From contig OZ038391.1 of the NCBI GenBank assembly GCA_964036045.1, positions 39,288,232-39,352,231 of the forward strand: DNA of 64,000 nucleotides, read 5' to 3'. Below the pieces are notes generated by a model that had not been told where the DNA came from, made no database searches, and saw only the letters and a program-made list of their open reading frames with translations. The DNA comes from Eutreptiella sp. 'Long Island Sound 2002' (taxonomy: Eukaryota > Euglenozoa > Euglenophyceae > Eutreptiales > Eutreptiaceae). Position 1 is the stretch's first letter, and the number at the start of each line of letters is the position of its first letter. Below are positions 44,288-54,381 of this stretch, piece after piece. A program made the translations under genes and the position numbers.

Positions 44288-47200
44288 TGAAGCGGTACCC
44301 AGAACCTATGGCCCATGGCCCGCAGGCCTGTGAGCCGTCACACCCGTGTGGAAGCCGTTGACACCGGCTGTCAGCGGGATATCCCTCGTCTCTAATCCGC
44401 GAAATCTGGAATCCGATTTCTAACCAATAAATCGATGTAGAATTACCATAATTTTACTGTCTTGGTCGATTTTCAGCTAGAAATCGGTGAAATACCCGAT
44501 TTCTACCGCGATTTCTAATTGTCGTGAAGTCGCCGCCTGTTGTCGCCTGTTCGCGCGCTTTCGTCGCTTCTCCGTGGCGAGTTTTGTGAGGGATTTTTCT
44601 CGAGTACCTTTGAGGTTCTAAGAGAACTTAAGTGCTGGATCTAGAGGGTTTTTCCTGTACTTTCATCTGGTGTGTTCACCAGAATTTTTCACCGTTGCGT
44701 CTGAGAGAAAATCAGCGCGCAAGCTTTTCCGTCGATCGCTCGAACTCATGGTTCTCAAGGACCATGAGTTCGGACGGAACCCTACATTCCCCCCCTATGC
44801 CTTTCATCCATGCCCCTTTCACATGGGCATATCACTTTGAATAGGGAAGAGGGCAATAGGGATGTTTTAGGCAGCCTATGGGTTTCGCAAACCCAAGTCG
44901 TTTGCGTGCGCAAACGCTAACTTTGTGGCCTTGTGAGCATGAACGTTAATGGCCGAACACAATGCTCACAAGCCCAAAATCCCTAGGCCATTTTCGTTTT
45001 TGGAGCCAACTCAACGATGGCTCCACGCAATTCAATGCGTACCAAAACTCGTTTTTTGAGAAAGGGCAAATTTTGGTCGAAAATTAGGCCAAAATGGCCA
45101 AACCCCGAGGCTCGTGCTCCAAGCCTATGGGGAGTTGAGCCTTGAACCAAGGCAGTATGTAAAGTAGAGACCACGAAGGACATCGTGGATGGCTTGGTTG
45201 ATTTTTATAACCTTGTCTTCTATTTTATATAATGTCTCCTTGTGAGCACGCGTGCCATACTGCCTCTTTGCACAGGCGCTCATATGCAAGCACTAATGAC
45301 AGGAGTGGGCGGTAACAATCTAACCATAGTGGGCATATTTGAAGGCACCTACTATGGGCCTACTCCAAAAATGTTTACTCATATTTTTGCTCCTCAAGGT
45401 CCCAAAGATATGTACATACCAATATCGCCGATATATGCACTTTTTCCCATAAATAGTGTGCTTCAAGGATTGAGGTGTTAAAAATGTTTCCATTATGCTT
45501 TGAACCTCAACCCTTGGTGCAAAAGGGAAGCAAAGCTTCGGTTTGCATCCATGCAAAAGCCCGAGGCTCCTTTCTCTTGTGATATGGAGATACGATTTTT
45601 CCAGTGACCACTTTTGGGTGAATTTTGGCCGTTTTGCCCAGAATGGCCACAAACCCCTTCTCCCCCTAATTTTACCCCCGAGGTTGCGTGCGCCACTTGA
45701 CCAAGGGTAAGGGCAATTCGGAGAGGGCACGTAAACTCGCATCGAATGGGGTGTTTCCCCATGTGGCCTCTCCTCTCGAAGGGAGAGTTGTGAGTCATCC
45801 AATTTGGGGTATGTTGCCATTCTGCCCCATTTGTGTGTCATTTTCCCTCCAATGGGGAAAATAGCTAGAGGCGACCATGAAGGTTTGCAAGCGGCATATA
45901 TTGGGACCTAAGTCCCATGTGTCTATAGCATCTTTGGTTGAAAGAATCCTCGCCGTGGCCATGGAGATATGGAATCATGAGTGCGGGCCATTTTGGCCCA
46001 ATTTCGCTGTTTTTCCCATTGTATGAAATGTTGGAGCTAGCATATCTCCATGGGGCACAGGATCTAGCCGGAAAGGAAGGGCGATTATTGTAGCATATGA
46101 CCAAGGGTTGAACGCTATTGAGTGTCGTATTTGCTCCTCCGGCTCATCCGGAGTTATTCAACTTTTGGTGCGATCCATGATCCCCCCCTTTGCACCGCAT
46201 GTTGCTTTCTGCCCTATCCGTGTGGTCATCCCCTCGGTGAACAGTAAGCAGCCAGCGTGACAGCTAACCATAACCCAGGGCATGAGACCAAAGGGGATAT
46301 CAAGGGTCGTGAATCAAGGCTTGGTGCAACGAGATCGCCAAGGTTTCCTACCCTGGCGGGTCGCCCGAGACGACCAATTTTGCCATTCTGGCGTTTGTGG
46401 ACCCAGTTTGGATCATCACCACGCCAAGAGCCATGGAGATCCTTGAGAGCCAAGTACATGTGAGTGTCCGTTGGACTCCCAGTGGATCGCATATGGAATG
46501 GCGGATCGGATCCCCATGCCGGCGTGGAGATATACTATCGGGGACACCTTCGATTTTGGCTCATTTTGAGCAGCCAAAATGACCCCCTTTTGGGACCCCA
46601 ATTTCAGCCCCCCGTGTGGTCAATTGGCGGCCCCATATCTCTCCATCCACAGGAAGCCTGGACATAATTTCAAATTGTGCACTCAGATATAGGTCCTAGG
46701 TCCTGCCTCCTATCCTGTGAGCTATTGGCCTTGCCCTGGTCGGGCGATTCACCCGTGGGAATGACGCCAATTTTGGTGATTTTGGCATCATGACCCCACT
46801 TGATGAACCCGTGGTGCCCTGATGCCGGGAGCTCAGAGGGAACCAGGTTGGGTGAGGGCTCCAAGGAGTTCGTTCTCGAAGGGCATGGGGTCAATTGCCT
46901 CGTCCCTACCTCTGGCGAGTCCGGACGAGAGGTCAATTTTGGAGTTTTTTGAGCTAATATCAGTCTGGGCTGAAACAGCCCATTTTCAGCTACCAACACC
47001 TAGGGGATAATGGCGGGGCCTTATCTCCGGCTCAGAGGGGAGTTGGGACCTGCCGGTAAGGGAGCATGGGGAGCTACCGTCAGTTGGCCTTGGAGCCCCT
47101 TGGTTCCCAGGAACTCGCCTGTGGCTGGGCGGGACACGCTCCCCTATTGGCAGGGTTTCAGGGTCCGGACTGAGTAGGGCATGGGTTGTGTTTGAGCTTC

Positions 47201-47496
47201 CGCCCCTGCCAGCCACTGAGAGGGTCGGACCTGGAATTGGGATATGGGTTGGGATTGAGTGTGTATTGTCCTGTGATGCCCTTACCCCAGTCCAGTCTTA
47301 ACCCCATGTGTCCATATCCTGATGTGTTGCTGTACATACTTTTGTTCCTTTGTTTCAGAGTCGCAAGGATCCTGAAACGCTTTGTCACATGACACGAGCA
47401 TGAGGATGCCCTTGTGAGCGCAGTGCTTTGCCTGCCTGCTTGCTTGTGCGTGTCCGCCGCAGCGTCCCGTGGCCAGGCCCCCCACGGGAACGCGTC
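44288..47496 (+). repeat. Element D 3' LTR (3.2 kb)
   Basis: Partner of 28781-31989, equal length, differing by scattered substitutions. Followed by the AGGAG duplication and the N-terminal part of element C's gag on the minus strand. Confidence 0.92.
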
Positions 47497-47672
47497 AGGA
47501 GGGCAGCCGCCATCGGATCCCTCCCTTCGAGGCTTTTGAGGCGTTCCTGGGTTAACACAGGCGCCTCAGGGGCTTCTCTCATATATTTTTCTTCCGCCCC
47601 TCTTGCTTGGTGCTCTCCGCGCCAGCCAGTAGTGTCCACAACGACTGTATCATCTCTTCCGCTCAGGGACAT
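47497..47672 (-). CDS. gag: Element C gag, N-terminal fragment
   Basis: ATG at 47672 (MSLSGRDDTVVVDTTGWRGE) runs into GRDPMAAALL, where element D is inserted; the frame resumes at 28780 with SVVSSLPPSED. A single copy of the 5-bp duplication restores the frame, which supports this join. The 58 bp upstream of the ATG to the 720-bp repeat would be the leader. Confidence 0.7.
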
Positions 47673-47730
47673 AGCCCTGGAAGGTCCTGCTACAGGCCCC
47701 GCCGTTGGCTGGGACCTGAGTGGCAGGGTC

Positions 47731-48451
47731 TTGGCGCTCAGTGTAACTGATGGACGTGACGTTGCTCAATACGCTGTGGATTTCTTGTGCTTTAGCTTGG
47801 CGAGGGTGTAAGCCTCTGCTACCAGAAAGAGTTTCTGATATCCTTTGCTTGTTGTTGATATTGAAAACCTTGATTGCTTTTCAAAAGATGTTTCCCCAAA
47901 ACTGCAAAAAGGTAAAGTCCACGAACAAGGAACACCACAAACAAAACAAATGATTTTATGTGAAAACTGGCATGACTCAGGCCTCCAAGATAGCACCAAG
48001 CACTTCATGTGCACTCTTTCGGATGAAATGGAGTTGGTTAGGAATCTGGGGCATAGGAGTTAGGCCAGACACAGGAAATGACTTGGCCAAGCAACTGAAT
48101 TCAGAAACAGTTACAATCTGGAACCACAATAAGTAGTAGTAACATTTGAGTATAGGAGTCCTGAGGTGGGAGACCACTAGGCTTAACCTACAAGGCCCAA
48201 GGCATGAAGTGCCTACTGTATTTCGGTATAACCTCCATGAGGGATGATACCTCCGCTCCTTTGAGTGGTAGGGGTGAACTTCATGGGGGAGCTAGGGTTT
48301 CAACCCTAGTTGCTGAGAAAGTGTACTTAAAGCTTCATAAGAGAAACAAAAATGTTTAAGTGTTAGTCTCAGCACTTCCTTAGGCAAAAAGGGGGGCTGT
48401 AGCCTGGATCAAGTACCCCTAGAAAGACATGGTAGTGACTTTTTCTTACTC
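47731..48451 (-). repeat. 721-bp LTR-like direct repeat, right copy
   Basis: Partner of 6111-6830. Positioned as the 5' LTR of minus-strand element C. Unexpectedly, TGGCAGGGTC next to it (47721-47730) also matches element A's gag next to the left copy (6092-6101), allowing a 9-bp gap. The outer side joins A's gag at FWLVAKLP. About 20 capsid residues seen in C are missing from A here, so insertion was not clean or was followed by deletion. Confidence 0.7.
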
Positions 48452-49029
48452 TTTTCTGGTTGGTGGCTAAGCTCCCTCGGGAGCTGTGGGACGAGTGCCG
48501 TTCAACGGCAGAGCGCAAGGCTAGAGCCCTCCACTACGAGGATTTATGTGCACTAATCCTGGAACTGGCGCTGGAGAAAGAAAGCGACCAGCATCTGAAC
48601 AACTACGGTCCTGGAGGGGGAGGCTCTAGAAGCCAAGGCAAAGGGTACCAAGGATCTCGACCCGGACAGGGGACTACCCCCAAACACGCCCGTATCATGG
48701 AAAATGTCAAGGAGCTCTTCTGGTGTGTTGCCAGAGATGAGCAGGGCCTCCTGCAGCACGCCGCTGACTGCGAGCAGCGCGACTGCTTCGTAGTCCAAGG
48801 GAAGAAGCAGGAGACCAACATCGGCGCCAAAGCGAAGATGCCGGATCACTACAGGTGTACCATCACCTGTGCCTTCTGTGGGAAGAGGAAGCACTACGAG
48901 GATGAGTGCTACCACAAGCAATGCCTGTCGGCAAAGCTGAAGGGTGAGGATCCTGGCAACGGCTCTGGCAAAGGTAGAGGCAAAGGCAACGGCAACAACA
49001 CCGGCAAGGGCAAGTCGAAAGAACGTGGA
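48452..49029 (+). CDS. gag: Element A gag, capsid end and zinc knuckle
   Basis: Resumes the capsid (WLVAKLPRELWDECRSTAER, aligning with C's WLVGKIPPRTWENCKETSER). Contains conserved Cys-rich ELFWCVARDE...DCEQRDC and a standard CCHC zinc knuckle, CAFCGKRKHYEDEC (C-x2-C-x4-H-x4-C), for RNA binding. The Gly/Lys-rich tail is cut at KERG by element B; the GTGGA duplication keeps the frame. Confidence 0.85.
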
Positions 49030-49510
49030 TGTAACCGCTGCATAGTGGCGGATCTTTCTTGTAATTGCGAAGCCTGTAGCCTTGATGCCCCAGGGGTCGT
49101 AACGCCCGACACTGCCCCTGATATCTCCGAACCCAACTGACCCTCTTCAGACACATATCCAGCCTCTGGGAGCGACATATGCGAAGCACTTGTCAGCCCA
49201 TTGAACTCCATGGTGGAATATGAAGAGTCAGAAAAACCCGGTCTACAAAAATGGTGCAGACATAGAATCTCATTGTGCATCCATCGCACATAATGACACA
49301 ACGTGAAATCATTCGAAATAATTCAAATAAATCCGATTGGGAAATCACGAAAGACGAATGCGACTCGACGCGCGCTCACAGGCGACATCTGGCGGCGAAC
49401 GGAAAACATGAAAACAAGCGGAAAATTTACTGCACTAATGTACATCTGAGAATCATTGAAATTCTGATCACATTGATGTATCATTGAGTGCTGTCACTGC
49501 TGCCGTTACA
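49030..49510 (-). repeat. Element B 3' LTR (481 bp)
   Basis: Near-identical to the 5' LTR, with scattered substitutions. Followed inside the element by the polypurine tract at 49511-49522. Confidence 0.95.
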
Positions 49511-49522
49511 CTCCCCCTCTGA
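49511..49522 (-). promoter_or_regulatory. Element B polypurine tract
   Basis: The minus strand reads TCAGAGGGGGAG directly before TGTAACGG, the 3' LTR start. Confidence 0.85.
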
Positions 49523-50856
49523 AAACATACGCCAGTATGTCAGGCTGGGTCAAGTGACGTGAAAGAAACATCAAAAGTGACCAAAAACCGACTAATCTGT
49601 GACAAAATGCAAGAAAATGAGCTGAATTGAGCAAAATTGTGCTGCGATCTGTGTTTCGCGATGGCCATCGACTTGAATGAAACGCATAGGTACCTTAGGG
49701 CACACAGAAATACCTTCGTTCAAGCTCGAAAAATCGAAAATTGAAAGTCTGAGTGAAGAATGTACACGCATGATCAAGATCCATGATCCATGATGAAATC
49801 AGGATCTGACATCCCACTGCCAGAAAACAGAAAACGAGTGTCGCAATGTCGTCGAGCGTCCAAAAAATAGGGTATCCCTTCATGGGGTCCAAGATATGTG
49901 AAACTGGTCGGTGTCATTTGCAGTCATGAGACCAGATGCCAGATTATGGTACAAAATGTGACTGAATTGAGACCAAAATCAGTGAATCGTATACAGATTG
50001 AAGACGGCGAAGTCTGCAGCAAGCCAATATAGGTCCAATTCATTGTCCAGAGATACTGTGTGTTGTGCTGAACGGAAATCCAGTTCTCATTCATAGCCAA
50101 TCCAGGTCAAATCCTCATGATGATGATGATTCCCATGATGGAGATTCAATCATGTAAGTAATGATAGCCAAGAAAACCCAGTGAGTGATCACCACACTGT
50201 CAGTATTGTCTCCAGGGCTTCATGTTTAATCCAGTATGAGCCAGAAGGGGTAATTGACTCATTATAGTCCCAGAAGGTATAAGCATCCAATGCTTGGTAC
50301 CAGGAATTTACCAAATTTGAGCTGATTCTGAGGGGGATTCCAACACAGTCCACAGATGAGCAGCGAGTCGACAAAAGTAAGAACACCATCGTCCTCACTT
50401 GGTCCTAATAAGCCCTTTGACAGCGGTCGATTGGAAAACAAACCAACAGTCTCAATGTAAGAGCTGATTGCAATAACATTCCCAGCAGATCCGTCAAGCA
50501 CATGAACTGCATCAGACTTAGTCATGTGCCAGAATCTCTGGAATGAGCACGAACTCGAACGAGTCCTTCCCAAGGCGAGTAGAGGGGCACAGTCGACAGC
50601 AAAACACGAGAGTGTCGTCGTGGTTGAAGATAAAGGCCTTTCGGAACTTCCGATGGGAATCACCTACCATGAAGCACATGATTCACATGATGACCATGAT
50701 GAGAATGATGGACGGGAATGACCAGGATGATCCCAGCATGTCCCATCATCTGTTCATCGAACCACATAGACGATGCGCCAGGACTGTTTTGTCTCAATGC
50801 CAAGGGTATATGTAGACCGTAAACCTTTTCGAAAGTTTTGGCGATTTAAATTGTGA
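49523..50856 (-). other. Element B 3' untranslated region
   Basis: 1.3 kb of AT-rich, ATGATG-containing sequence. Short ORFs (for example 50262-50663 minus) have no recognisable domain. Confidence 0.55.
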
Positions 50857-52185
50857 TCAGATCTTGTCGCGAATGGATTCTGCCACGATTGGAGCTTCTT
50901 CTTGTGCTTGTAAGTCTTCCTTGGTGACACAATCTTTGATCAGCGAGAGCTCACGGTCAATCTCAGGGTGCTTCTTCAGGAACTTGATGAAAGTGTCCGT
51001 ATACCCATGGATAAAGCTTGAAGCTGGCTCCCATTTGTCTTCTTCTGGACCGAATCCTTTCCATCTGCACAGAAAGTACCACTTGTTCCGAGCATTTTTC
51101 TTGTAATCAAGGATCTTCTCCAACTCGAAACTGCTGGTGACCATCTTCCTGTCGCTCAGGTACTTCGAAGTCCAATAGAGAGGCTTGAACCTTCCTTTGG
51201 GGCAGGGTACTTCGGCCTTCATGTTCCGATGTACTTCTTGATGTCTGCCCGGTTCAACCTCAAGGTTGAATGTAGTCTCACTTAGTTGACCACCGACTTG
51301 GAATGGGCCTTCCCACAAAGGTGACAATTTGTTGTCGTCCTTCAGGGTCTCGTCTGACTTACGAAGCCAAACTTGCTGGCCTTTCTCGAAGGGTTTTCCT
51401 TGTGTTCTCGACTGATTTTTGAATTTCAACCAATCTGCTTGACTCTCCACTTTGGCTTGGATCCACTTGAACTCTAAATCCTTGATCCTCTCAAACCATT
51501 GTGAGGCGTCGTAGCACTGCCTTGGATGATACATCACTGGTCCTGGACCCATCTTCTCACGACCAAAAACAAGCTCATTCGGACTTAATCCAGTGTAGTT
51601 CTTGGTTCGATGGTATCTCCTCAAGACACAGTAAATTGTCTCCAACCAATTGTAGTCTTTTTCAGTCGCCAGGAATATTCTCAGAATGTTGATAAGAATT
51701 CTTCCAGCGCGTTCAGCAGGGAGGGCTCGATGGTCGTAGACTCGGGCACGAAGATGATGAACTCCCAATAGAGCACACATGTTCTCCCACCAAGTCCCAA
51801 TGAACTCCTTCCCACTGTCCGTCAGAATTTCACTGGGAACATCCCAGTTACTCATCCACTGACTTGCAGTCCACTTGGCAGCCATTTCAGAGGTGAGATG
51901 CTTCGTGTTCCAAGGGAGGACCTGGATGTAGCCACTGTGGCGGTCTTGAATTAACAAAACCCCATCAATTGGCTTCCTCGTGTAGAGACATTCCTCTTGG
52001 ATTTGTCCCAACTCAAAGACGTCCGCCGTCACCTTGTCAAACAACCTCTCAGGAATTGGTAATCCCTTCAGTAATCCTTCTGCCTTTTGATTCTTGGGGA
52101 TGTTTGTCTGACATTGCTTGCATCCTTTGGCAACTCGCTCACAGGCACTCTTGAGGTCCCGTGTGTACACTCTGTGTCGTACCTC
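50857..52185 (-). CDS. pol: Element B pol: integrase and chromodomain
   Basis: Continues the RT/RNase H frame after TAG 52188-52186. Numbering from 52170: zinc-site Cys17/Cys20 (GCKQCQ), with the His pair lying before the stop (KHWHRNKTSHRH); triad Asp50 (TADVFE), Asp118 (LTDSGKEF) and Glu153 (LPAERAGR). Then a QQVWLRKSD segment and a chromodomain at about 345-390 (FLCRWKGFGPEEDKWEPASS). The stop falls within the zinc domain, so integrase would need readthrough or the copy is dead. It ends at TAA in the last codons near 50857. Confidence 0.88.
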   Translation of the reverse strand, partial: EVRHRVYTRDLKSACERVAKGCKQCQTNIPKNQKAEGLLKGLPIPERLFDKVTADVFELGQIQEECLYTRKPIDGVLLIQDRHSGYIQVLPWNTKHLTSEMAAKWTASQWMSNWDVPSEILTDSGKEFIGTWWENMCALLGVHHLRARVYDHRALPAERAGRILINILRIFLATEKDYNWLETIYCVLRRYHRTKNYTGLSPNELVFGREKMGPGPVMYHPRQCYDASQWFERIKDLEFKWIQAKVESQADWLKFKNQSRTQGKPFEKGQQVWLRKSDETLKDDNKLSPLWEGPFQVGGQLSETTFNLEVEPGRHQEVHRNMKAEVPCPKGRFKPLYWTSKYLSDRKMVTSSFELEKILDYKKNARNKWYFLCRWKGFGPEEDKWEPASSFIHGYTDTFIKFLKKHPEIDRELSLIKDCVTKEDLQAQEEAPIVAESIRDKI

Positions 52186-54381
52186 CTACTCCAGAACACG
52201 GGAGTGTCTGTGGGATGTCTTATTCCGATGCCAATGTTTGACATATTGGTCCATTAGACAATGAGGAACACAAATCCGTCCTTGCCAAAATAACTTGTCG
52301 CCTTGGATCTTGAAATCAGACGTCTCTTCAGAGTCGTAAGGCTTGTCCCCTTTCAACTTGTGGTATACAGACCCAAAGAACCTGTCCTCCTTGTACATCT
52401 TTGTCCAATCCACATAGAGGAAGGAAGTTTCCTTGTCCTTTTGTTGTGGAAGGAGCATGGATTTCGCCTTGGATCTTGTCACTGGAAACACATTAAGGAG
52501 TGGCAGCGAAGACTCAGAGTCAGAGTTAACCCTTTCAGTCTGATCTGCCTTGGTAATCTCCTTGCATCTGACCAATTCAACCTTCATCCGATTCTTAATC
52601 GAACATTGAAGACAATGTTTCTTGATCAGTGCTTGTTCCTCCTTATCAAACTCGATCACTTCGGCTTTATCCGTCGCTGTCCCATGAAAACTGACTTCAG
52701 AGTAAGCCTCTGAGGCTGGGTAGGCCCAGCGACTCAGGGCGTCCGCCACTGTATTGTGGCACCCTGGAATGTAAGTCACATGGAGGTCAAATCTGCTGAG
52801 AGTTTCATGCCAACGGCCTCTCCTCCCAGCTGGTCCACCAGGGGTATCCACATGTTCTGTCCTCCAGCTCTCCAGTGACTTGTGCTCAGTCAGTACCTCA
52901 ACGCGATGGCCCAAGATCCAACCTTCATAACGCCGTAAGGCACAAAGGATTGCGTAGGCTTCTTGTTCCCTTGGGCTCCAATTTCGCTGTCTTGATGTAA
53001 GCTTGCGAGACCAGAAAGCCAGAGGATGATGGTGACCTTCGTCATCGACTTGTTCGATCGTAGCACCAATGGCGTAACGAGTGGCGTCTGTACGAATATA
53101 AAAAGGTCTTCCATCCAACCACGGAGTCTTGAATGTAACCACATTTGCCAGTGCTTCCTTGAGACCAGTAAAGGCCTCTTCACATTCTGGCGTCCACTTG
53201 AGCTTGACTTGAGATCCCTTCTTTCCTTCTATTTTGCCAACCTTGAGTAACTCTGTCAATGGACCAGAGAACTTGGCGTAGAGAGGAAGGAACTCGTGGT
53301 AATAATTGCAGCAGCCTAAAAAGGCACGAAGCTGCGTGATGGTTTTAGGCCTTTCCAATAGCTGCAGGGCAGCCATTTTCCCTGGGGCCGGTCTTCTTGT
53401 CCCATCTTCCAAGACAGAGCCAGGAAATTCCACGCTCTGGAGGAACATTTTGCCCTTCTTGGGTCCACACACGAGCTTCTCTTGTCGAAGGACTTCAAGA
53501 ACTTTGCGGACTTGTTCTTCGCGCAACTTCAGGCACTCATCAAAGTTTTTTCTCAACGGCGTGGCAATCAGAAGGTCGTCAATGTAGATGCTGCAGAATT
53601 CTTGTAAATTCAGAGACTTGTGCTTCTGAAATAAAATAGTCTCCATCATCTTCTGGAACATCGACGGCGCATTCTTCAGACCCATCGGCAGTACAGTCCA
53701 CCGGACAGTGCCACAGGGCGTGCACATTGCCGTCAAATGCCTATCGTCCTTTCGAAGTGGCATTTGGTGAAAGCCATGGCGTAAATCCAACACAGTAACG
53801 AGCTTACCTTTGGCTCTCGCGGCGATCTCCTTCTCGATTAAAGGAAGGGGATGCGCGTCAGGTACCGTGGCGGCATTCAGAGCTCTGTAATCTACCACTA
53901 GACGCCAAGCATCTATGCTGGATTGGTCAGCAGGTGGGGGTTTTGGCACAGTAAATGGTGCTGAACACCACTCAGAACTCATGCAGCCCTCCAACCAACC
54001 GAACTCGTAGAGATTGCGCTCAACAATCTTTCGCAGGGCATCTGCTTTGGTGCCGTGAAGGTAGAATGGACGTTGTTTGTGCACCTTTGAGCCTTGGATT
54101 ATCTCAATCTTGGCTTCCCCATTTTCACATCGAATTGGGGGGTTTTTCCACAACGTCCCACTCAGCACGTCATTTTTATAATCATCGAACACTGCGTCCC
54201 TTCTTGCAGATATCTTGTCTCCGTCGACCTGATTCCCACATTTAATCACCGACATTATGTCCACCAATTTGCGAATTGTTGGTCGTGGTCTCATATTCTT
54301 GGCCACTTCATTCCAAACTTCTTCGTCGCATTGTTGGCGGATGAAGCTCACCTGAGCTCCTCCTCTGTGGGATCCCACCAA
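52186..54381 (-). CDS. pol: Element B pol: reverse transcriptase and RNase H
   Basis: 731 codons. RT: WRLVVDYRALNAATV, HGFHQMPL, VLPMGLKNAPSMFQ and the catalytic YIDDLLIA (about 265-272). RNase H: IRTDATRYAIG (about 432), EQEAYAI, LTEHKSLESW (Glu in place of the usual Asp), and NTVADALSRW. The protease ORF overlaps its start in another frame (54348-54381); reaching this frame needs a -1 shift near CTCAGGTGAGC. It ends at TAG in frame with the integrase. Confidence 0.9.
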   Translation of the reverse strand: MVGSHRGGAQVSFIRQQCDEEVWNEVAKNMRPRPTIRKLVDIMSVIKCGNQVDGDKISARRDAVFDDYKNDVLSGTLWKNPPIRCENGEAKIEIIQGSKVHKQRPFYLHGTKADALRKIVERNLYEFGWLEGCMSSEWCSAPFTVPKPPPADQSSIDAWRLVVDYRALNAATVPDAHPLPLIEKEIAARAKGKLVTVLDLRHGFHQMPLRKDDRHLTAMCTPCGTVRWTVLPMGLKNAPSMFQKMMETILFQKHKSLNLQEFCSIYIDDLLIATPLRKNFDECLKLREEQVRKVLEVLRQEKLVCGPKKGKMFLQSVEFPGSVLEDGTRRPAPGKMAALQLLERPKTITQLRAFLGCCNYYHEFLPLYAKFSGPLTELLKVGKIEGKKGSQVKLKWTPECEEAFTGLKEALANVVTFKTPWLDGRPFYIRTDATRYAIGATIEQVDDEGHHHPLAFWSRKLTSRQRNWSPREQEAYAILCALRRYEGWILGHRVEVLTEHKSLESWRTEHVDTPGGPAGRRGRWHETLSRFDLHVTYIPGCHNTVADALSRWAYPASEAYSEVSFHGTATDKAEVIEFDKEEQALIKKHCLQCSIKNRMKVELVRCKEITKADQTERVNSDSESSLPLLNVFPVTRSKAKSMLLPQQKDKETSFLYVDWTKMYKEDRFFGSVYHKLKGDKPYDSEETSDFKIQGDKLFWQGRICVPHCLMDQYVKHWHRNKTSHRHSRVLE

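Larger units (their letters stand above)
28781..47496 (+). mobile_element. Element D: Ty3/gypsy-type retrotransposon with 3.2-kb LTRs
   Basis: Two near-identical 3.2-kb LTRs (28781-31989 and 44288-47496) start TGAAG. The 5-bp target duplication AGGAG lies at 28776-28780 and 47497-47501; one A is shared with a possible CA terminus, so LTR ends could be one base longer. Internal order is gag (32319-36657), protease, degenerate methyltransferase-like segment, RT, RNase H, integrase and chromodomain (to 42801), then untranslated sequence and a polypurine tract. It lies inside element C's gag in the opposite orientation. A TAG in gag, two single-base frame changes and a hAT insertion disable this copy. 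Confidence 0.92.
21758..47730 (-). mobile_element. Element C: Ty3/gypsy-type LTR retrotransposon, interrupted by element D
   Basis: Gag starts near 47672, is broken at 47497 by element D, resumes at 28780 in the same frame and is followed by protease, methyltransferase-like segment, RT, RNase H, integrase and chromodomain down to 21985. Element D's duplication (AGGAG) lies exactly at the break. The protein is closely related to element A (same order, alignable throughout). Its LTR assignment is unresolved: the right end abuts the 720-bp repeat, while the left end has its own polypurine tract and a different 1.6-kb candidate LTR. Confidence 0.75.
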
